Of a stretch of 64,000 nucleotides of DNA, positions 29,384-38,686 are shown piece by piece. Both the position numbers and the translations under genes were made by a program. Every line of letters begins with the position of its first letter. Positions within the stretch are counted from its first letter, which is position 1. The DNA is taken from the NCBI RefSeq assembly GCF_002072105.2, contig NZ_MTBC01000006.1:62001-126000 (forward strand), in the 5' to 3' direction. The notes under the pieces were generated by a model. That model was not told where the DNA came from, ran no database searches, and saw only the letters and a program-made list of their open reading frames with translations. Source of the stretch: Croceivirga radicis (GTDB lineage: Bacteria > Bacteroidota > Bacteroidia > Flavobacteriales > Flavobacteriaceae).

Positions 29384-30653
29384 CAACCTGCTAAAACGCC
29401 TAGACTGGCTAACTATTTTTCTATATCTCATATTAGTTGTTTTTGGTTGGGTCAATATTTATAGCACAACTATGCTAGACCCAGACCTCTCTTTGTTCAA
29501 CATGAGTACGTTATACGGAAAACAGTTCTTTTTCATGGCGGTATCCTTTGTTTTTATCATCTTGATATTTGCCGTGGAAAGTGCATTTTTAGAGCGTTTT
29601 TCCGGCCTGTTTTATGTGGTATCCATCATTTTCTTAATTGGCCTGTTCCTATTTGGTAAAACCATTGGTGGAGCCAAAAGCTGGTATGATCTCGGTTTCT
29701 TTAATTTTCAACCTTCAGAATTAGGCAAACTTACTACTGCCCTGGCTTTAGCCAAGTTTTTAAGTGATATACAAACAGACCTTAAAAAAGGCAAACACCA
29801 GTGGTATGCCGTGATTATACTCCTTGTGCCAATTATTTTAATATTACCACAGCCAGACCCCGGTAGTGCATTGGTTTACTTTTCTTTATTTTTTGTACTC
29901 TTTAGAGAAGGGTTTCCCATGAAATATTTGGCCTTCGCCCTAATGCTAATCGTTTTGTTTGTGACCACCCTAAAATATGGGGTAATATGGGTCTGTATTG
30001 GTCTAGGCATTCTAACGTCACTGTTTTTCCTTTTTAAAAAATCAAAGTTTAAAATTCCTACACTGCCCTTAATTTTATTTTTGGTAGCATCGGTGGTTAT
30101 TTCTTTGTCCGTAAACTTTGTTTACAACAATGTTTTTGAACAAAGACACCGGGATCGTTTTAGTCTTTGGTTGGGCTTAGAAAAAGATCCAGTACGTATT
30201 CAACAAATAAAAAAAACCATAGGGTACAATACGTATCAGGCAGAGAAAGCAATAGAATCTGGTGGCTTATCTGGAAAAGGGTTTTTAGAAGGCACCCGAA
30301 CCAAAGGAGATTTTGTACCAGAACAGCACACAGATTATATTTTCAGTTCTGTTGGTGAGGAATGGGGTTTTATGGGTACTACATTTGTAGTAGTAGTTTT
30401 TACCTTGCTTTTTTTAAGACTCATCATGTTGGCAGAACGCCAAAAAAAGCCTTTTAACAGAATGTATGGCTATGGCATAATTTCTATATTACTAACGCAC
30501 TATTTTGTGAATATAGGTATGGTAATTGGCTTATTACCCACAATTGGTATTCCACTACCTTTTTTTAGTTATGGTGGCTCTGGGCTTATATTTTTTACCG
30601 CAATGCTGTTTATCTTTCTAAAGTTTGACACCGAACGGTTAAACGAACTTTAG
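29367..30653 (+). CDS. rodA: SEDS peptidoglycan polymerase RodA
   Basis: 428 residues with about ten transmembrane helices. SEDS landmarks are present: GAKSWYDLGFFNFQPSELGK, PQPDPGSALVY, and TDYIFSSVGEEWGF near the catalytic loop. It polymerises lipid II as partner of PBP2. The start overlaps mrdA by 17 nt; an in-frame ATG 6 nt later is equally possible. Its end overlaps the convergent nuclease gene by 4 nt. Confidence 0.96.
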   Translation: MNMAGSNLLKRLDWLTIFLYLILVVFGWVNIYSTTMLDPDLSLFNMSTLYGKQFFFMAVSFVFIILIFAVESAFLERFSGLFYVVSIIFLIGLFLFGKTIGGAKSWYDLGFFNFQPSELGKLTTALALAKFLSDIQTDLKKGKHQWYAVIILLVPIILILPQPDPGSALVYFSLFFVLFREGFPMKYLAFALMLIVLFVTTLKYGVIWVCIGLGILTSLFFLFKKSKFKIPTLPLILFLVASVVISLSVNFVYNNVFEQRHRDRFSLWLGLEKDPVRIQQIKKTIGYNTYQAEKAIESGGLSGKGFLEGTRTKGDFVPEQHTDYIFSSVGEEWGFMGTTFVVVVFTLLFLRLIMLAERQKKPFNRMYGYGIISILLTHYFVNIGMVIGLLPTIGIPLPFFSYGGSGLIFFTAMLFIFLKFDTERLNEL

Positions 30654-31450
30654 AAGTTCCAATCATCAACAAAGGTATTAGCTTCCAATTGGTCTTGTAC
30701 TTCTTTGGGCATAGATTTAAAAAAGTCTATTCCAGTAACCTGCTCTACCTTATCTATGGGTACGATAAAAGATTGAAATGCTTCTTTACGCTCTTTATTT
30801 GGCATTAAAAAAGCCAAAGCCGTAAACCTATCACCCTTTTTTCTAAGTATTATTTTGTAAAACATTTTGGGCACATCTACATCTTCCTCTCCTATTTCTG
30901 CCAATCCGTTTTCTAAAACACCGCCAGTTACAATAAATAAATCCCCATATTTTTTACACCAAGACCTTGTTTTTTGCTCAAGCCTATTCCATATTCCTGC
31001 ATTGAACGCTCTGTCTTGAGGTGAAATATTAGAGGTGTAAAATGTTTCATTGTATGCCTGCAAACTAAACCTACGATCACCAGCCGGACACAAATGGCCC
31101 CTATCATAACCCGAACCTCTATAATTTTTCCAATCTGCGGATTTTGTCTTTACTTTAGGATCCTCTATAAAGTAAGGTCGTTTACGATCTTCATAGGTTA
31201 AATGTTCTCTCTTTAACCAATAAGCCACCCATTCTGCCTGCTCGTGAGGCTCACTATAAGAAAGCGTAAAATAATTATGTGCAACTATTTCACCATGGGT
31301 AGCGCTAGGCATATATTGGTCATTGACATTATTTTTTACGGGTTTTTGGTTAGTATCACTGTAACTAGCAGGAGTATAGAAATTATTGAACAACCAAAAA
31401 CCAATAGTTAGCACCGCTATGGCTGAAGGATAAAAATATTTACGTTTCAT
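30650..31450 (-). CDS. DNA/RNA non-specific endonuclease, membrane-anchored or secreted
   Basis: 266 residues from ATG 31450, chosen because the anchor/signal helix (IAVLTIGFWLFNNFY) follows it; a frame to 31486 exists. The NUC1/Serratia nuclease motif is clear: DRGHLCPAGDRR with the catalytic His, then a metal-binding Asn in AFNAGIWNRLEQ. It probably degrades nucleic acids outside the cytosol for nutrition. A terminator separates it from prc, so it is likely transcribed from its own TACATTTA box just before the ATG. Confidence 0.9.
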   Translation of the reverse strand: MKRKYFYPSAIAVLTIGFWLFNNFYTPASYSDTNQKPVKNNVNDQYMPSATHGEIVAHNYFTLSYSEPHEQAEWVAYWLKREHLTYEDRKRPYFIEDPKVKTKSADWKNYRGSGYDRGHLCPAGDRRFSLQAYNETFYTSNISPQDRAFNAGIWNRLEQKTRSWCKKYGDLFIVTGGVLENGLAEIGEEDVDVPKMFYKIILRKKGDRFTALAFLMPNKERKEAFQSFIVPIDKVEQVTGIDFFKSMPKEVQDQLEANTFVDDWNF

Positions 31451-31464
31451 AGCCGTAAATGTAT

Positions 31465-31500
31465 TGCATAAAAAAGGTCCTAACAAAATTGCTAGGACCT
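31465..31500 (-). terminator. Rho-independent terminator of prc
   Basis: Arms AGGTCCTA (31475-31482) and TAGGACCT (31493-31500) with a T run following on the minus strand. Confidence 0.92.
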
Positions 31501-31525
31501 CTAATCTATGCTTGCTTATATAATT

Positions 31526-33724
31526 TTATCCTTTAACAGCTAATTTTGCATTTTGATGCTTGATAGCTGTAAGTTTTAAATCTTCTAATACACTTACTGC
31601 TTCTTCTACATAAACGTCTTTGGCCAATTCATTATGCCATCTGTCTCTCTTTTCACGAAGTATTTCATCCTGAGTAAACAACTCTTGCTCGTATTTTAAA
31701 GACTCAAACGTTAATTTAGAATCATAATCCCTTAGTGCCTTAAAGTAATCTGACTTGCGTTTATTTGCTTCTTGTTCCGTCTTATATTGCTCATAGTTTA
31801 AAGAAACAACATTCTCATCTTGTTGTTCTTTTACCCATCTTGCATTTTCTTCTAACATCTTAATTTGATTGTTAGTGGCCATACGCGCCTTGCTTCTTGC
31901 AATGGTACCTTCATAGTCTAGATACCCTTCCCAAGTATTGTAATCCGCAGGGGAAATTCTGTCCCATCCAAGCGGGTTATCTTGATCACGCTCCCCAAGG
32001 TCTATATAGCTATATCTGTCTGGCACCACTATATCGCTTTTAACACCTTCTAATTGGGTAGATCCACCATTAATTCTATAGAATTTTTGAGTGGTTAATT
32101 TTATAGCCCCCAATTCTCCATGCTCGTTACTACGAACAATATTGTCCAAAGGAATTACGTTCTGAACGGTTCCTTTACCAAAGGTTTGCTTGCTACCAAT
32201 AACAATTGCTCTTTTATAATCTTGCATGGCAGCCGCTAATATTTCAGAGGCAGAAGCGGATAGTTCGTTCACCAAGATTACCAATGGTCCGTCCCATTGT
32301 ATTCTTTCATCCTTATCTTCATGTATTTCTTTACGCTGTCCAGAAGAACGTACTTGCACTATTGGCCCATCTTTTATAAATAAACCTGCCATTTCAACAA
32401 CAGTCTTCAAAGAACCACCACCATTATCCCTTAAATCTAGAATAAGTCCTTCCGCGCCCGCTTCTTTTAATCGCTCTACTTCTTTAGCAACATCAGAGGC
32501 GGCATTTCTTTCGGTATAATCTTCAAAGTCTACATAGAATTTTGGCAGATCTATAAGACCATATTTTCTGTCTCCTTTAATAACGGTAGCAGATTTAGCA
32601 TAAGACTCTTCTAGCTCTACCACATCTCTAGTTATGGAAACAACCTCTACAGTACCATCAACTTTTCTCACGGTTAAATCTACTACGGTGCCTTTTGGTC
32701 CTTTTATCAATTTAATGGCATCATCTAAACGCATACCCACTATGTCTATAGGTTCATCGCCGTCTTGACCAACTTTTAAAATTTCATCACCTACCTCTAG
32801 TGTTTTATCTCTCCATACCGGACCACCAGAAATAATCTCAACTATTTTAGCTCCTTCCGTTTTCTTTTGTAAACGTGCTCCAATACCCTCAAATTTCCCA
32901 GACATGCTAATGTCAAATTTGTCTTTTTCTTCTGGAGCAAAGTAAAACGTATGTGGGTCAAACTCATCTACAATAGTGTTTAGATATTGAACAAACCAAT
33001 CTTTACGCTCTAGATCCGAAACAAAATCAAAATACTCATCTAAGTTTTTCTTTACATTTTCCCTAGAAGCCACCTCTACTTCGGCTAGGGTCATGTCTTT
33101 TAAATTTTTTGAACCATTATCTTTTGCACGCTCTATTTCTACAGATGCCATATCTGGCCCTACATCTTCTTTAGAACTTCCGCTAAGCGCTGTTTTTCTA
33201 ATAGTAACCTTGTTATCATAAACTCCTAATGTATTGTACTTTAGTTGCTTTCTCCAACGTTCTTTTAATTGTCTTCTGTTACTAGCATAAGGTTCCTCGC
33301 TATAATCAACATTGATATTTTCTTTAATAGTATAATCAAAAGGCTCGCTCAAAATTTCAGCGTAGATTTCCTTGGCCTCGTCCATTCTCTGAATTAAACG
33401 CTCATGAACAACACTAAAGAAGGTTATGTCCGTGTTTTTTATTTGATCGTCAATTTGATATTTATATTTCTCAAATTCCTTGATATCACTCTCTAGAAAA
33501 TATCTTTTTGTAGGGTCTAGAATGTCCAAGAAATCTTCAAATACGTTGGCAGAAAATTTATCGTTAATTTCTTTAGGCTCATAATGCCCTTTTTCTAGTA
33601 CATACGTAATTAAATCTAACAACAATTTATCCTTATCATCGTTTTCAAAAGATTTGTTGGTAAAACTGCAAGAAGCCACAGCTACCATCCCCACCAAAAG
33701 GACCAATATTAAATTCTTCTTCAT
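31526..33724 (-). CDS. prc: C-terminal processing protease Prc (Tsp), S41 family
   Basis: 732 residues. A lipoprotein-type signal ends VASC (Cys19). Then an N-terminal helical domain, a PDZ domain (SGKFEGIGARLQ onward, about 275-365), the S41 catalytic core with Ser in NELSASASEIL and Lys in QTFGKGTVQ, and a C-terminal Prc tail domain (from about 570). It trims periplasmic proteins with non-polar C-termini. A possible -24/-12 promoter lies about 85 nt upstream. Confidence 0.95.
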   Translation of the reverse strand: MKKNLILVLLVGMVAVASCSFTNKSFENDDKDKLLLDLITYVLEKGHYEPKEINDKFSANVFEDFLDILDPTKRYFLESDIKEFEKYKYQIDDQIKNTDITFFSVVHERLIQRMDEAKEIYAEILSEPFDYTIKENINVDYSEEPYASNRRQLKERWRKQLKYNTLGVYDNKVTIRKTALSGSSKEDVGPDMASVEIERAKDNGSKNLKDMTLAEVEVASRENVKKNLDEYFDFVSDLERKDWFVQYLNTIVDEFDPHTFYFAPEEKDKFDISMSGKFEGIGARLQKKTEGAKIVEIISGGPVWRDKTLEVGDEILKVGQDGDEPIDIVGMRLDDAIKLIKGPKGTVVDLTVRKVDGTVEVVSITRDVVELEESYAKSATVIKGDRKYGLIDLPKFYVDFEDYTERNAASDVAKEVERLKEAGAEGLILDLRDNGGGSLKTVVEMAGLFIKDGPIVQVRSSGQRKEIHEDKDERIQWDGPLVILVNELSASASEILAAAMQDYKRAIVIGSKQTFGKGTVQNVIPLDNIVRSNEHGELGAIKLTTQKFYRINGGSTQLEGVKSDIVVPDRYSYIDLGERDQDNPLGWDRISPADYNTWEGYLDYEGTIARSKARMATNNQIKMLEENARWVKEQQDENVVSLNYEQYKTEQEANKRKSDYFKALRDYDSKLTFESLKYEQELFTQDEILREKRDRWHNELAKDVYVEEAVSVLEDLKLTAIKHQNAKLAVKG

Positions 33725-33808
33725 AATAACCTGTTAGAACAGTGATTTATAATTATAAAATTGGATTGCTGCTTAGCTGCAATACCACTCTTAATTCTCT
33801 AAGATACT

Positions 33809-33824
33809 GAAAAAACCATGCCAG
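33809..33824 (-). promoter_or_regulatory. Candidate sigma-54 (-24/-12) promoter of prc
   Basis: On the minus strand CTGGCATGGTTTTTTC shows a perfect -24 half (CTGGCATG); the -12 half is TTTC instead of TTGC at the correct 12-nt spacing. It sits 85 nt before the prc start. Confidence 0.35.
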
Positions 33825-33912
33825 TTTGGCTATGTCCATTTAATTTTTTGTTAAACGGAACATTCACCACATCCTTATGAAAAACGTATTTTTACGCTAT
33901 TAATTATACCCA

Positions 33913-34692
33913 ATGGAAAAACCTTTAATATTAGTTACCAATGATGACGGTATTACCGCTCCCGGTCTACGAAAATTAATTGCTTTAATGAAACAATTGG
34001 GAGAGGTTGTAGTAGTAGCCCCAGATAGCCCACAATCTGGAATGGGCCATGCGATAACCATAGACAACACCCTTTATTCTAAAAAAATGACCATTGATAA
34101 AGACAATGGTGCATCTTTAGAATATAGTTGCAGCGGTACGCCCGCAGATTGTGTTAAGCTGGCCTTACAAGAACTTTTGCCCAAAAAGCCAGATATTGTT
34201 GTAAGTGGCATAAACCATGGCTCTAACGCCTCTATAAACGTTATATACTCTGGTACTATGAGTGCTGCTATAGAAGCTGGTATTGAAGGCTTACCCGCTA
34301 TAGGATTTTCTTTATGTGATTATAAGTGGGATGCTAATTTTGATGGCTTTGACAAAGAAATTAAACAAATTGTTTCGGAAGCCTTAACCAATGGCCTGCC
34401 TAAAGGAACGGTGTTGAACGTGAACATACCAAAAACAGATGGTAAGCCCGTTAAAGGCATACGGGTCTGCAGACAAGCAAAGGCAAATTGGAAAGAAAAA
34501 TTTGATAAAAGATTTAGCCCAAGTGGCAAAGAATATTATTGGTTAACTGGTGAGTTTGAACTTTTGGACAAAGGTGAGGATACGGATATTTTTGCTTTAA
34601 ACAACAATTACATTTCCGTTGTGCCCACTCAGTTCGATTTAACCGCCCACCACGCCATGCAAACTTTAAACAACTGGAATTTAAATGAATAA
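33913..34692 (+). CDS. surE: 5'/3'-nucleotidase SurE
   Basis: 259 residues. The metal site TNDDGITAPGL (about 9-19), SGINHGSN and YSGTMSAAIEA are the SurE signature. The enzyme removes phosphate from nucleoside monophosphates. The 3' end overlaps the next gene by 8 nt, starting a tight run surE, small membrane protein, lpxB. Confidence 0.96.
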   Translation: MEKPLILVTNDDGITAPGLRKLIALMKQLGEVVVVAPDSPQSGMGHAITIDNTLYSKKMTIDKDNGASLEYSCSGTPADCVKLALQELLPKKPDIVVSGINHGSNASINVIYSGTMSAAIEAGIEGLPAIGFSLCDYKWDANFDGFDKEIKQIVSEALTNGLPKGTVLNVNIPKTDGKPVKGIRVCRQAKANWKEKFDKRFSPSGKEYYWLTGEFELLDKGEDTDIFALNNNYISVVPTQFDLTAHHAMQTLNNWNLNE

Positions 34693-34972
34693 CCCTAAAA
34701 AAGACGTGCTAATTGGTCTACTGGTTGGTCTTATCGCCAATACGTTTGGCTCCTTACTTTATATTATAGTCTTTTCAGACTTTAGTATTGTAGAAACCTT
34801 AAAAGTTGCAAGAGAACAAGGACACCTAGGCAGTATTCTGGCGCTTGGGGCAATTCTAAACCTTTTGGCATTTTTTGGCTTTTTAAAAATAAAAAGGGAT
34901 TACCGTGCCCGTGGTGTAATGATCGCCACCGTAATTACCGCCCTAACCATTTTGTATTTTAAGATTTTTTAG
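34685..34972 (+). CDS. Small membrane protein of unknown function
   Basis: 95 residues with three predicted hydrophobic helices (about 9-30, 48-68 and 75-94). It overlaps surE by 8 nt and lpxB begins 1 nt after its stop, so it is made with them. I know the same arrangement in other flavobacteria but no function for it. Confidence 0.8.
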   Translation: MNNPKKDVLIGLLVGLIANTFGSLLYIIVFSDFSIVETLKVAREQGHLGSILALGAILNLLAFFGFLKIKRDYRARGVMIATVITALTILYFKIF

Positions 34973-34973
34973 G

Positions 34974-36083
34974 ATGAAGTATTACATCATCGCCGGCGAA
35001 GCTTCTGGAGATTTACATGGCTCTAATTTAATTAAAGCACTTAAGAAACAAGACCCAAATGCCGAAATAAGATGTTGGGGTGGCGATTTGATGCAGGCGG
35101 CCGGTGGCACCTTGGCCAAACATTATAAAGAAATGGCCTTTATGGGTTTTTTAGAGGTTATAAAAAACCTTTCTAAAATCTTTTCTAACATAAATTATTG
35201 CAAAACAGACATTACCCATTTTAAACCAGATGCCATCATCTTTATAGATTTTTCTGGTTTTAATCTACGCATAGCAAAATGGGCAAAAGAAAACACCTAT
35301 AACACCCATTATTATATTAGTCCGCAAGTATGGGCGTCTAGAGCTGGCCGTATACAAAAGATAAAGGCATACATTAACCATATGTATGTTATACTTCCGT
35401 TTGAAAAAGCATTCTATAGCCAATACAACTACCCAGTTAACTTTGTTGGGCATCCGCTTTTGGACGCCATTTCACAAACCGAAGTAATAATCAACGAGGA
35501 ATTTAGGAACACCAACAATTTACACCCCAACAAACCAATTATTGCATTATTACCAGGCAGTAGAAAGCAGGAGGTAGAAAAAATGCTCACAATTATGTTA
35601 AGCATGGCTCCGTTGTTTACAGATTACCAATTTGTAATTGCGGGCGCGCCCAGTTTAGAGAATAATTTTTATAAAAAGTTTTTAGAAAAAGGCACGGTAA
35701 GCTTTGTAAAAAACCAAACCTATGCTCTTTTGAGCCACTCTCATGCCGCATTGGTCACAAGCGGTACTGCCACACTAGAAACCGCACTATTTAAAGTACC
35801 ACAGGTGGTTTGCTATAAAGGCAATTGGGTTTCTTACCAGATAGCAAAACGAATTATTACTTTAAAATACATTTCACTTGTAAATCTAATTATGGACCAA
35901 GAGGTTGTTAAAGAATTAATACAAGATGAACTTACCTCAAAAAACTTACAGGCAGAGCTAACCAAAATTGTTAATGGAAATGCACGAGATAAGATGTTAG
36001 CCAATTATGCGTTATTAGAAGAAAAGTTAGGCGGTAGCGGAGCCAGTGAAAAAGCGGCAAAATTAATCGTAAAAAACACCTAA
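34974..36083 (+). CDS. lpxB: Lipid-A-disaccharide synthase
   Basis: 369 residues, full length. Family signatures: AGEASGDLHGSNLI at the N-terminus, SPQVWASRAGRI, FVGHPL and LLPGSRKQEVE. It joins UDP-diacylglucosamine and lipid X to make the lipid A disaccharide at the inner membrane. An NlpC/P60 lipoprotein gene follows after 31 nt. Confidence 0.96.
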   Translation: MKYYIIAGEASGDLHGSNLIKALKKQDPNAEIRCWGGDLMQAAGGTLAKHYKEMAFMGFLEVIKNLSKIFSNINYCKTDITHFKPDAIIFIDFSGFNLRIAKWAKENTYNTHYYISPQVWASRAGRIQKIKAYINHMYVILPFEKAFYSQYNYPVNFVGHPLLDAISQTEVIINEEFRNTNNLHPNKPIIALLPGSRKQEVEKMLTIMLSMAPLFTDYQFVIAGAPSLENNFYKKFLEKGTVSFVKNQTYALLSHSHAALVTSGTATLETALFKVPQVVCYKGNWVSYQIAKRIITLKYISLVNLIMDQEVVKELIQDELTSKNLQAELTKIVNGNARDKMLANYALLEEKLGGSGASEKAAKLIVKNT

Positions 36084-36114
36084 CTTTAAAAACACGTGTT
36101 CTTAATCCTTTTCT

Positions 36115-36657
36115 ATGCATAAAAAGTTTTTGCTCTTAGTTTTAACTATATCGCTCACAAATTGTGTGGTTAAAAAGAAAACTACTTACGCAAAAGCAAA
36201 AACGGTTACCATAGAGGCCGACCAACCTTTAGAAACAACTCCTAGAATTCGTAAAAAGAAAACTAAAGAATTGGAAAAAGCAGATGAAATCATAAATATT
36301 GCTTTACAATTTACAGGCACAAGATATAAGTTTGGTGGCACTACCAGAAAAGGGATGGACTGCTCAGGCCTGGTTTATGTTGCCTTATTAGAAAACAATA
36401 TTTCTTTTCCTAGAGCTTCTTACCAAATGGCCACAGAAGGAAAAAAAATCAATCTATCCCAAGTACAAAAAGGCGATTTACTTTTTTTTAAAACTGGAAG
36501 AAAAGGCAAGCGCATAAACCATGTTGGCTTGGTGGTCTCTATAGCGGACGATGAGATTAAATTTATACACGCCACTACTTCAAGAGGGGTTATTGTCTCT
36601 TCTTTACGAGAAGGATATTGGAGCAATAGCTTTGTAAAAGCCAATAGAATCTTATAG
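36115..36657 (+). CDS. NlpC/P60 (C40) cell-wall peptidase lipoprotein
   Basis: 180 residues. A lipoprotein-like signal ends LTNC (about Cys17). The catalytic cysteine is in GMDCSGLVY and the His in RINHVGLV, followed by IHATTSRGV. It probably cleaves peptidoglycan stem peptides. A Lys/Arg-rich stretch between signal and domain is typical. ComEC starts 1 nt after the stop. Confidence 0.93.
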   Translation: MHKKFLLLVLTISLTNCVVKKKTTYAKAKTVTIEADQPLETTPRIRKKKTKELEKADEIINIALQFTGTRYKFGGTTRKGMDCSGLVYVALLENNISFPRASYQMATEGKKINLSQVQKGDLLFFKTGRKGKRINHVGLVVSIADDEIKFIHATTSRGVIVSSLREGYWSNSFVKANRIL

Positions 36658-36658
36658 C

Positions 36659-38686
36659 ATGCGGTTATGGGATTTTATATCCGTACGCATTTCCCTAGGT
36701 TTAACACTGGGCATATTACTTAACAACCTATTAAACCTATCTTCCCTTTATTGGTTACTACCATTTTTAATTTCGATTTTCCTTTTTGGCGCAATTCTTA
36801 AAATGCGTAAATATAACGTACAACATATTCCCAATATTACCTTTTTCTTGAACAGCATATTGTTAGGCGCACTAGTTCACAGTCTAACGCTTCCAATAAA
36901 TCAAAAACTTCATTACAGTCATAAAACCACCCCTAATCCGCAACAACTTACCCTTACGATACAGTCCGAATTAAAGCCTAATGATTACGCCAGAAACTAT
37001 ATTGTAAGCGTAAACAGTTTATCCAATACCAAAACCAAAGGGCTAGCTCTTTTAAACATTGCTAAAGACAGTTTAAGAAAGCAAAGTTTAGAACCTGGTG
37101 ACCAGTTGGTATCCATAGCTAAGATTAAATCCGTTACCAACCCATTAAACCCGTATCAATTTAATTACAAAAAGTATTTGGCCTATCAAGGAATCCATTA
37201 TAGAATTCAACTACGGCCAGAGTGGTTTAAAAAGTTGGACAAAAAAAATTCGAGCATATATACACTATCGGCCAATTACAGAAATAAAATTACTAGCCGT
37301 TTAAAAACTGAAGGTTTTGGCAGTGAAGAACTGGGTATTATACAGGCCCTACTTTTAGGGGAGCGTAATGGAGTAAATAAAGACGTACTGGAAGACTATA
37401 AAAAAGCTGGTGCAATTCATATTCTCGCTGTTTCTGGTCTTCATATTGGCATTTTATTATTGCTCTTCAACATTCTACTAAAGCCCTTAGAGCGCCTCCC
37501 ACACGGAAATCAAATTAAATTACTGCTAGGTTTGCTTCTCTTGTGGACCTATGCTTTTATAGCGGGACTATCCCCTTCCATAGTCCGGGCCTGCACCATG
37601 TATTCTTTTCTAGCCTATGCGTTATTACTTAATAGACCTACAAATACGTTTAATTTATTGGCGTTATCCTATGTAACCGTACTTCTAATTAACCCACTAA
37701 ACCTTTTTCAAGTTGGGTTCCAATTAAGTTATACTGCCGTGTTAGCAATAGTTTGGCTACACCCTAAGCTAATGTTGCTTTGGTATCCCAAAAATCTATT
37801 TTTAAATAAAGTATGGCAATTGCTGGCCGTTAGCATTACCGCTCAATTGGGCGTACTTCCATTAAGCTTATTTTATTTTCACCAATTTCCAGGATTGTTC
37901 TTTATAGCCAATTTGTTAATTGTTCCTTTTTTGGGGGTAATTTTGGGACTAGGTTTACTGACTATAGTATTAAGTATGCTGCAAGTTTTACCTACCGTAT
38001 TGGTAAATCTCTACAATACTCTTATTAGGTTGATGAACCACATTATCAAATTAGTAGCGGAGCAAGATGCATTTGTTTTAACCGATATAAGTTTCGATTT
38101 TTCTGAGGTTATTTTAAGCTATACATTTATTCTATTTGGTGTTTTGTATTTTTCAAAACCGAAAAAGAATTTATTTGTAATTTCTATTAGCGCGTTAGGC
38201 GTATTTTTAGGGGTGCTCTTATTTAAAGACATAGAAGCTAGTAAAAGAATTTATACGTACATATTACACCAAAACCAACAAAACGTCTTACTTCATCAAA
38301 ACGGGTTTCTTTTAAATTGCTATACCAATAACTCTAGAAACCCATACCTAATTAAAAATTATATGGTTGCTGAGCGTATTAAGCTTGTGAACACACAAGA
38401 ACTACAAAATGCATACACCATAACCCACAAAAACTTATTTAGAATTGATAGCAATCTTGTGTTACCACATAAGAATTTTAAGATAGATTACTTATGGCTT
38501 ACCCATAATGCTAAAATAAACCTTAACCGTTTACTAGAACAACATAAACCAACTATGGTTATTGCAGACGGTAGCAATTACGCCTTTATGAGCGCTCTTT
38601 GGCAACAAACCTGCCTAGAAAAGAAAATCCCTTTTCACGACACGCGCAAAAAGGGAGCTTTTCAATTTCCTTTGGATAATAATTAA
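36659..38686 (+). CDS. ComEC/Rec2-family DNA-uptake channel protein
   Basis: 675 residues. An N-terminal membrane region, a soluble OB-like segment and the Competence domain (HILAVSGLHIGILLLLFN) are seen, with about ten helices in all. The C-terminal region corresponds to the metallo-beta-lactamase-like part but shows no HxHxDH motif, as I recall for many Bacteroidota ComEC proteins. It may transport single-stranded DNA. Its 3' end overlaps the convergent POT gene by 4 nt. Confidence 0.88.
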   Translation: MRLWDFISVRISLGLTLGILLNNLLNLSSLYWLLPFLISIFLFGAILKMRKYNVQHIPNITFFLNSILLGALVHSLTLPINQKLHYSHKTTPNPQQLTLTIQSELKPNDYARNYIVSVNSLSNTKTKGLALLNIAKDSLRKQSLEPGDQLVSIAKIKSVTNPLNPYQFNYKKYLAYQGIHYRIQLRPEWFKKLDKKNSSIYTLSANYRNKITSRLKTEGFGSEELGIIQALLLGERNGVNKDVLEDYKKAGAIHILAVSGLHIGILLLLFNILLKPLERLPHGNQIKLLLGLLLLWTYAFIAGLSPSIVRACTMYSFLAYALLLNRPTNTFNLLALSYVTVLLINPLNLFQVGFQLSYTAVLAIVWLHPKLMLLWYPKNLFLNKVWQLLAVSITAQLGVLPLSLFYFHQFPGLFFIANLLIVPFLGVILGLGLLTIVLSMLQVLPTVLVNLYNTLIRLMNHIIKLVAEQDAFVLTDISFDFSEVILSYTFILFGVLYFSKPKKNLFVISISALGVFLGVLLFKDIEASKRIYTYILHQNQQNVLLHQNGFLLNCYTNNSRNPYLIKNYMVAERIKLVNTQELQNAYTITHKNLFRIDSNLVLPHKNFKIDYLWLTHNAKINLNRLLEQHKPTMVIADGSNYAFMSALWQQTCLEKKIPFHDTRKKGAFQFPLDNN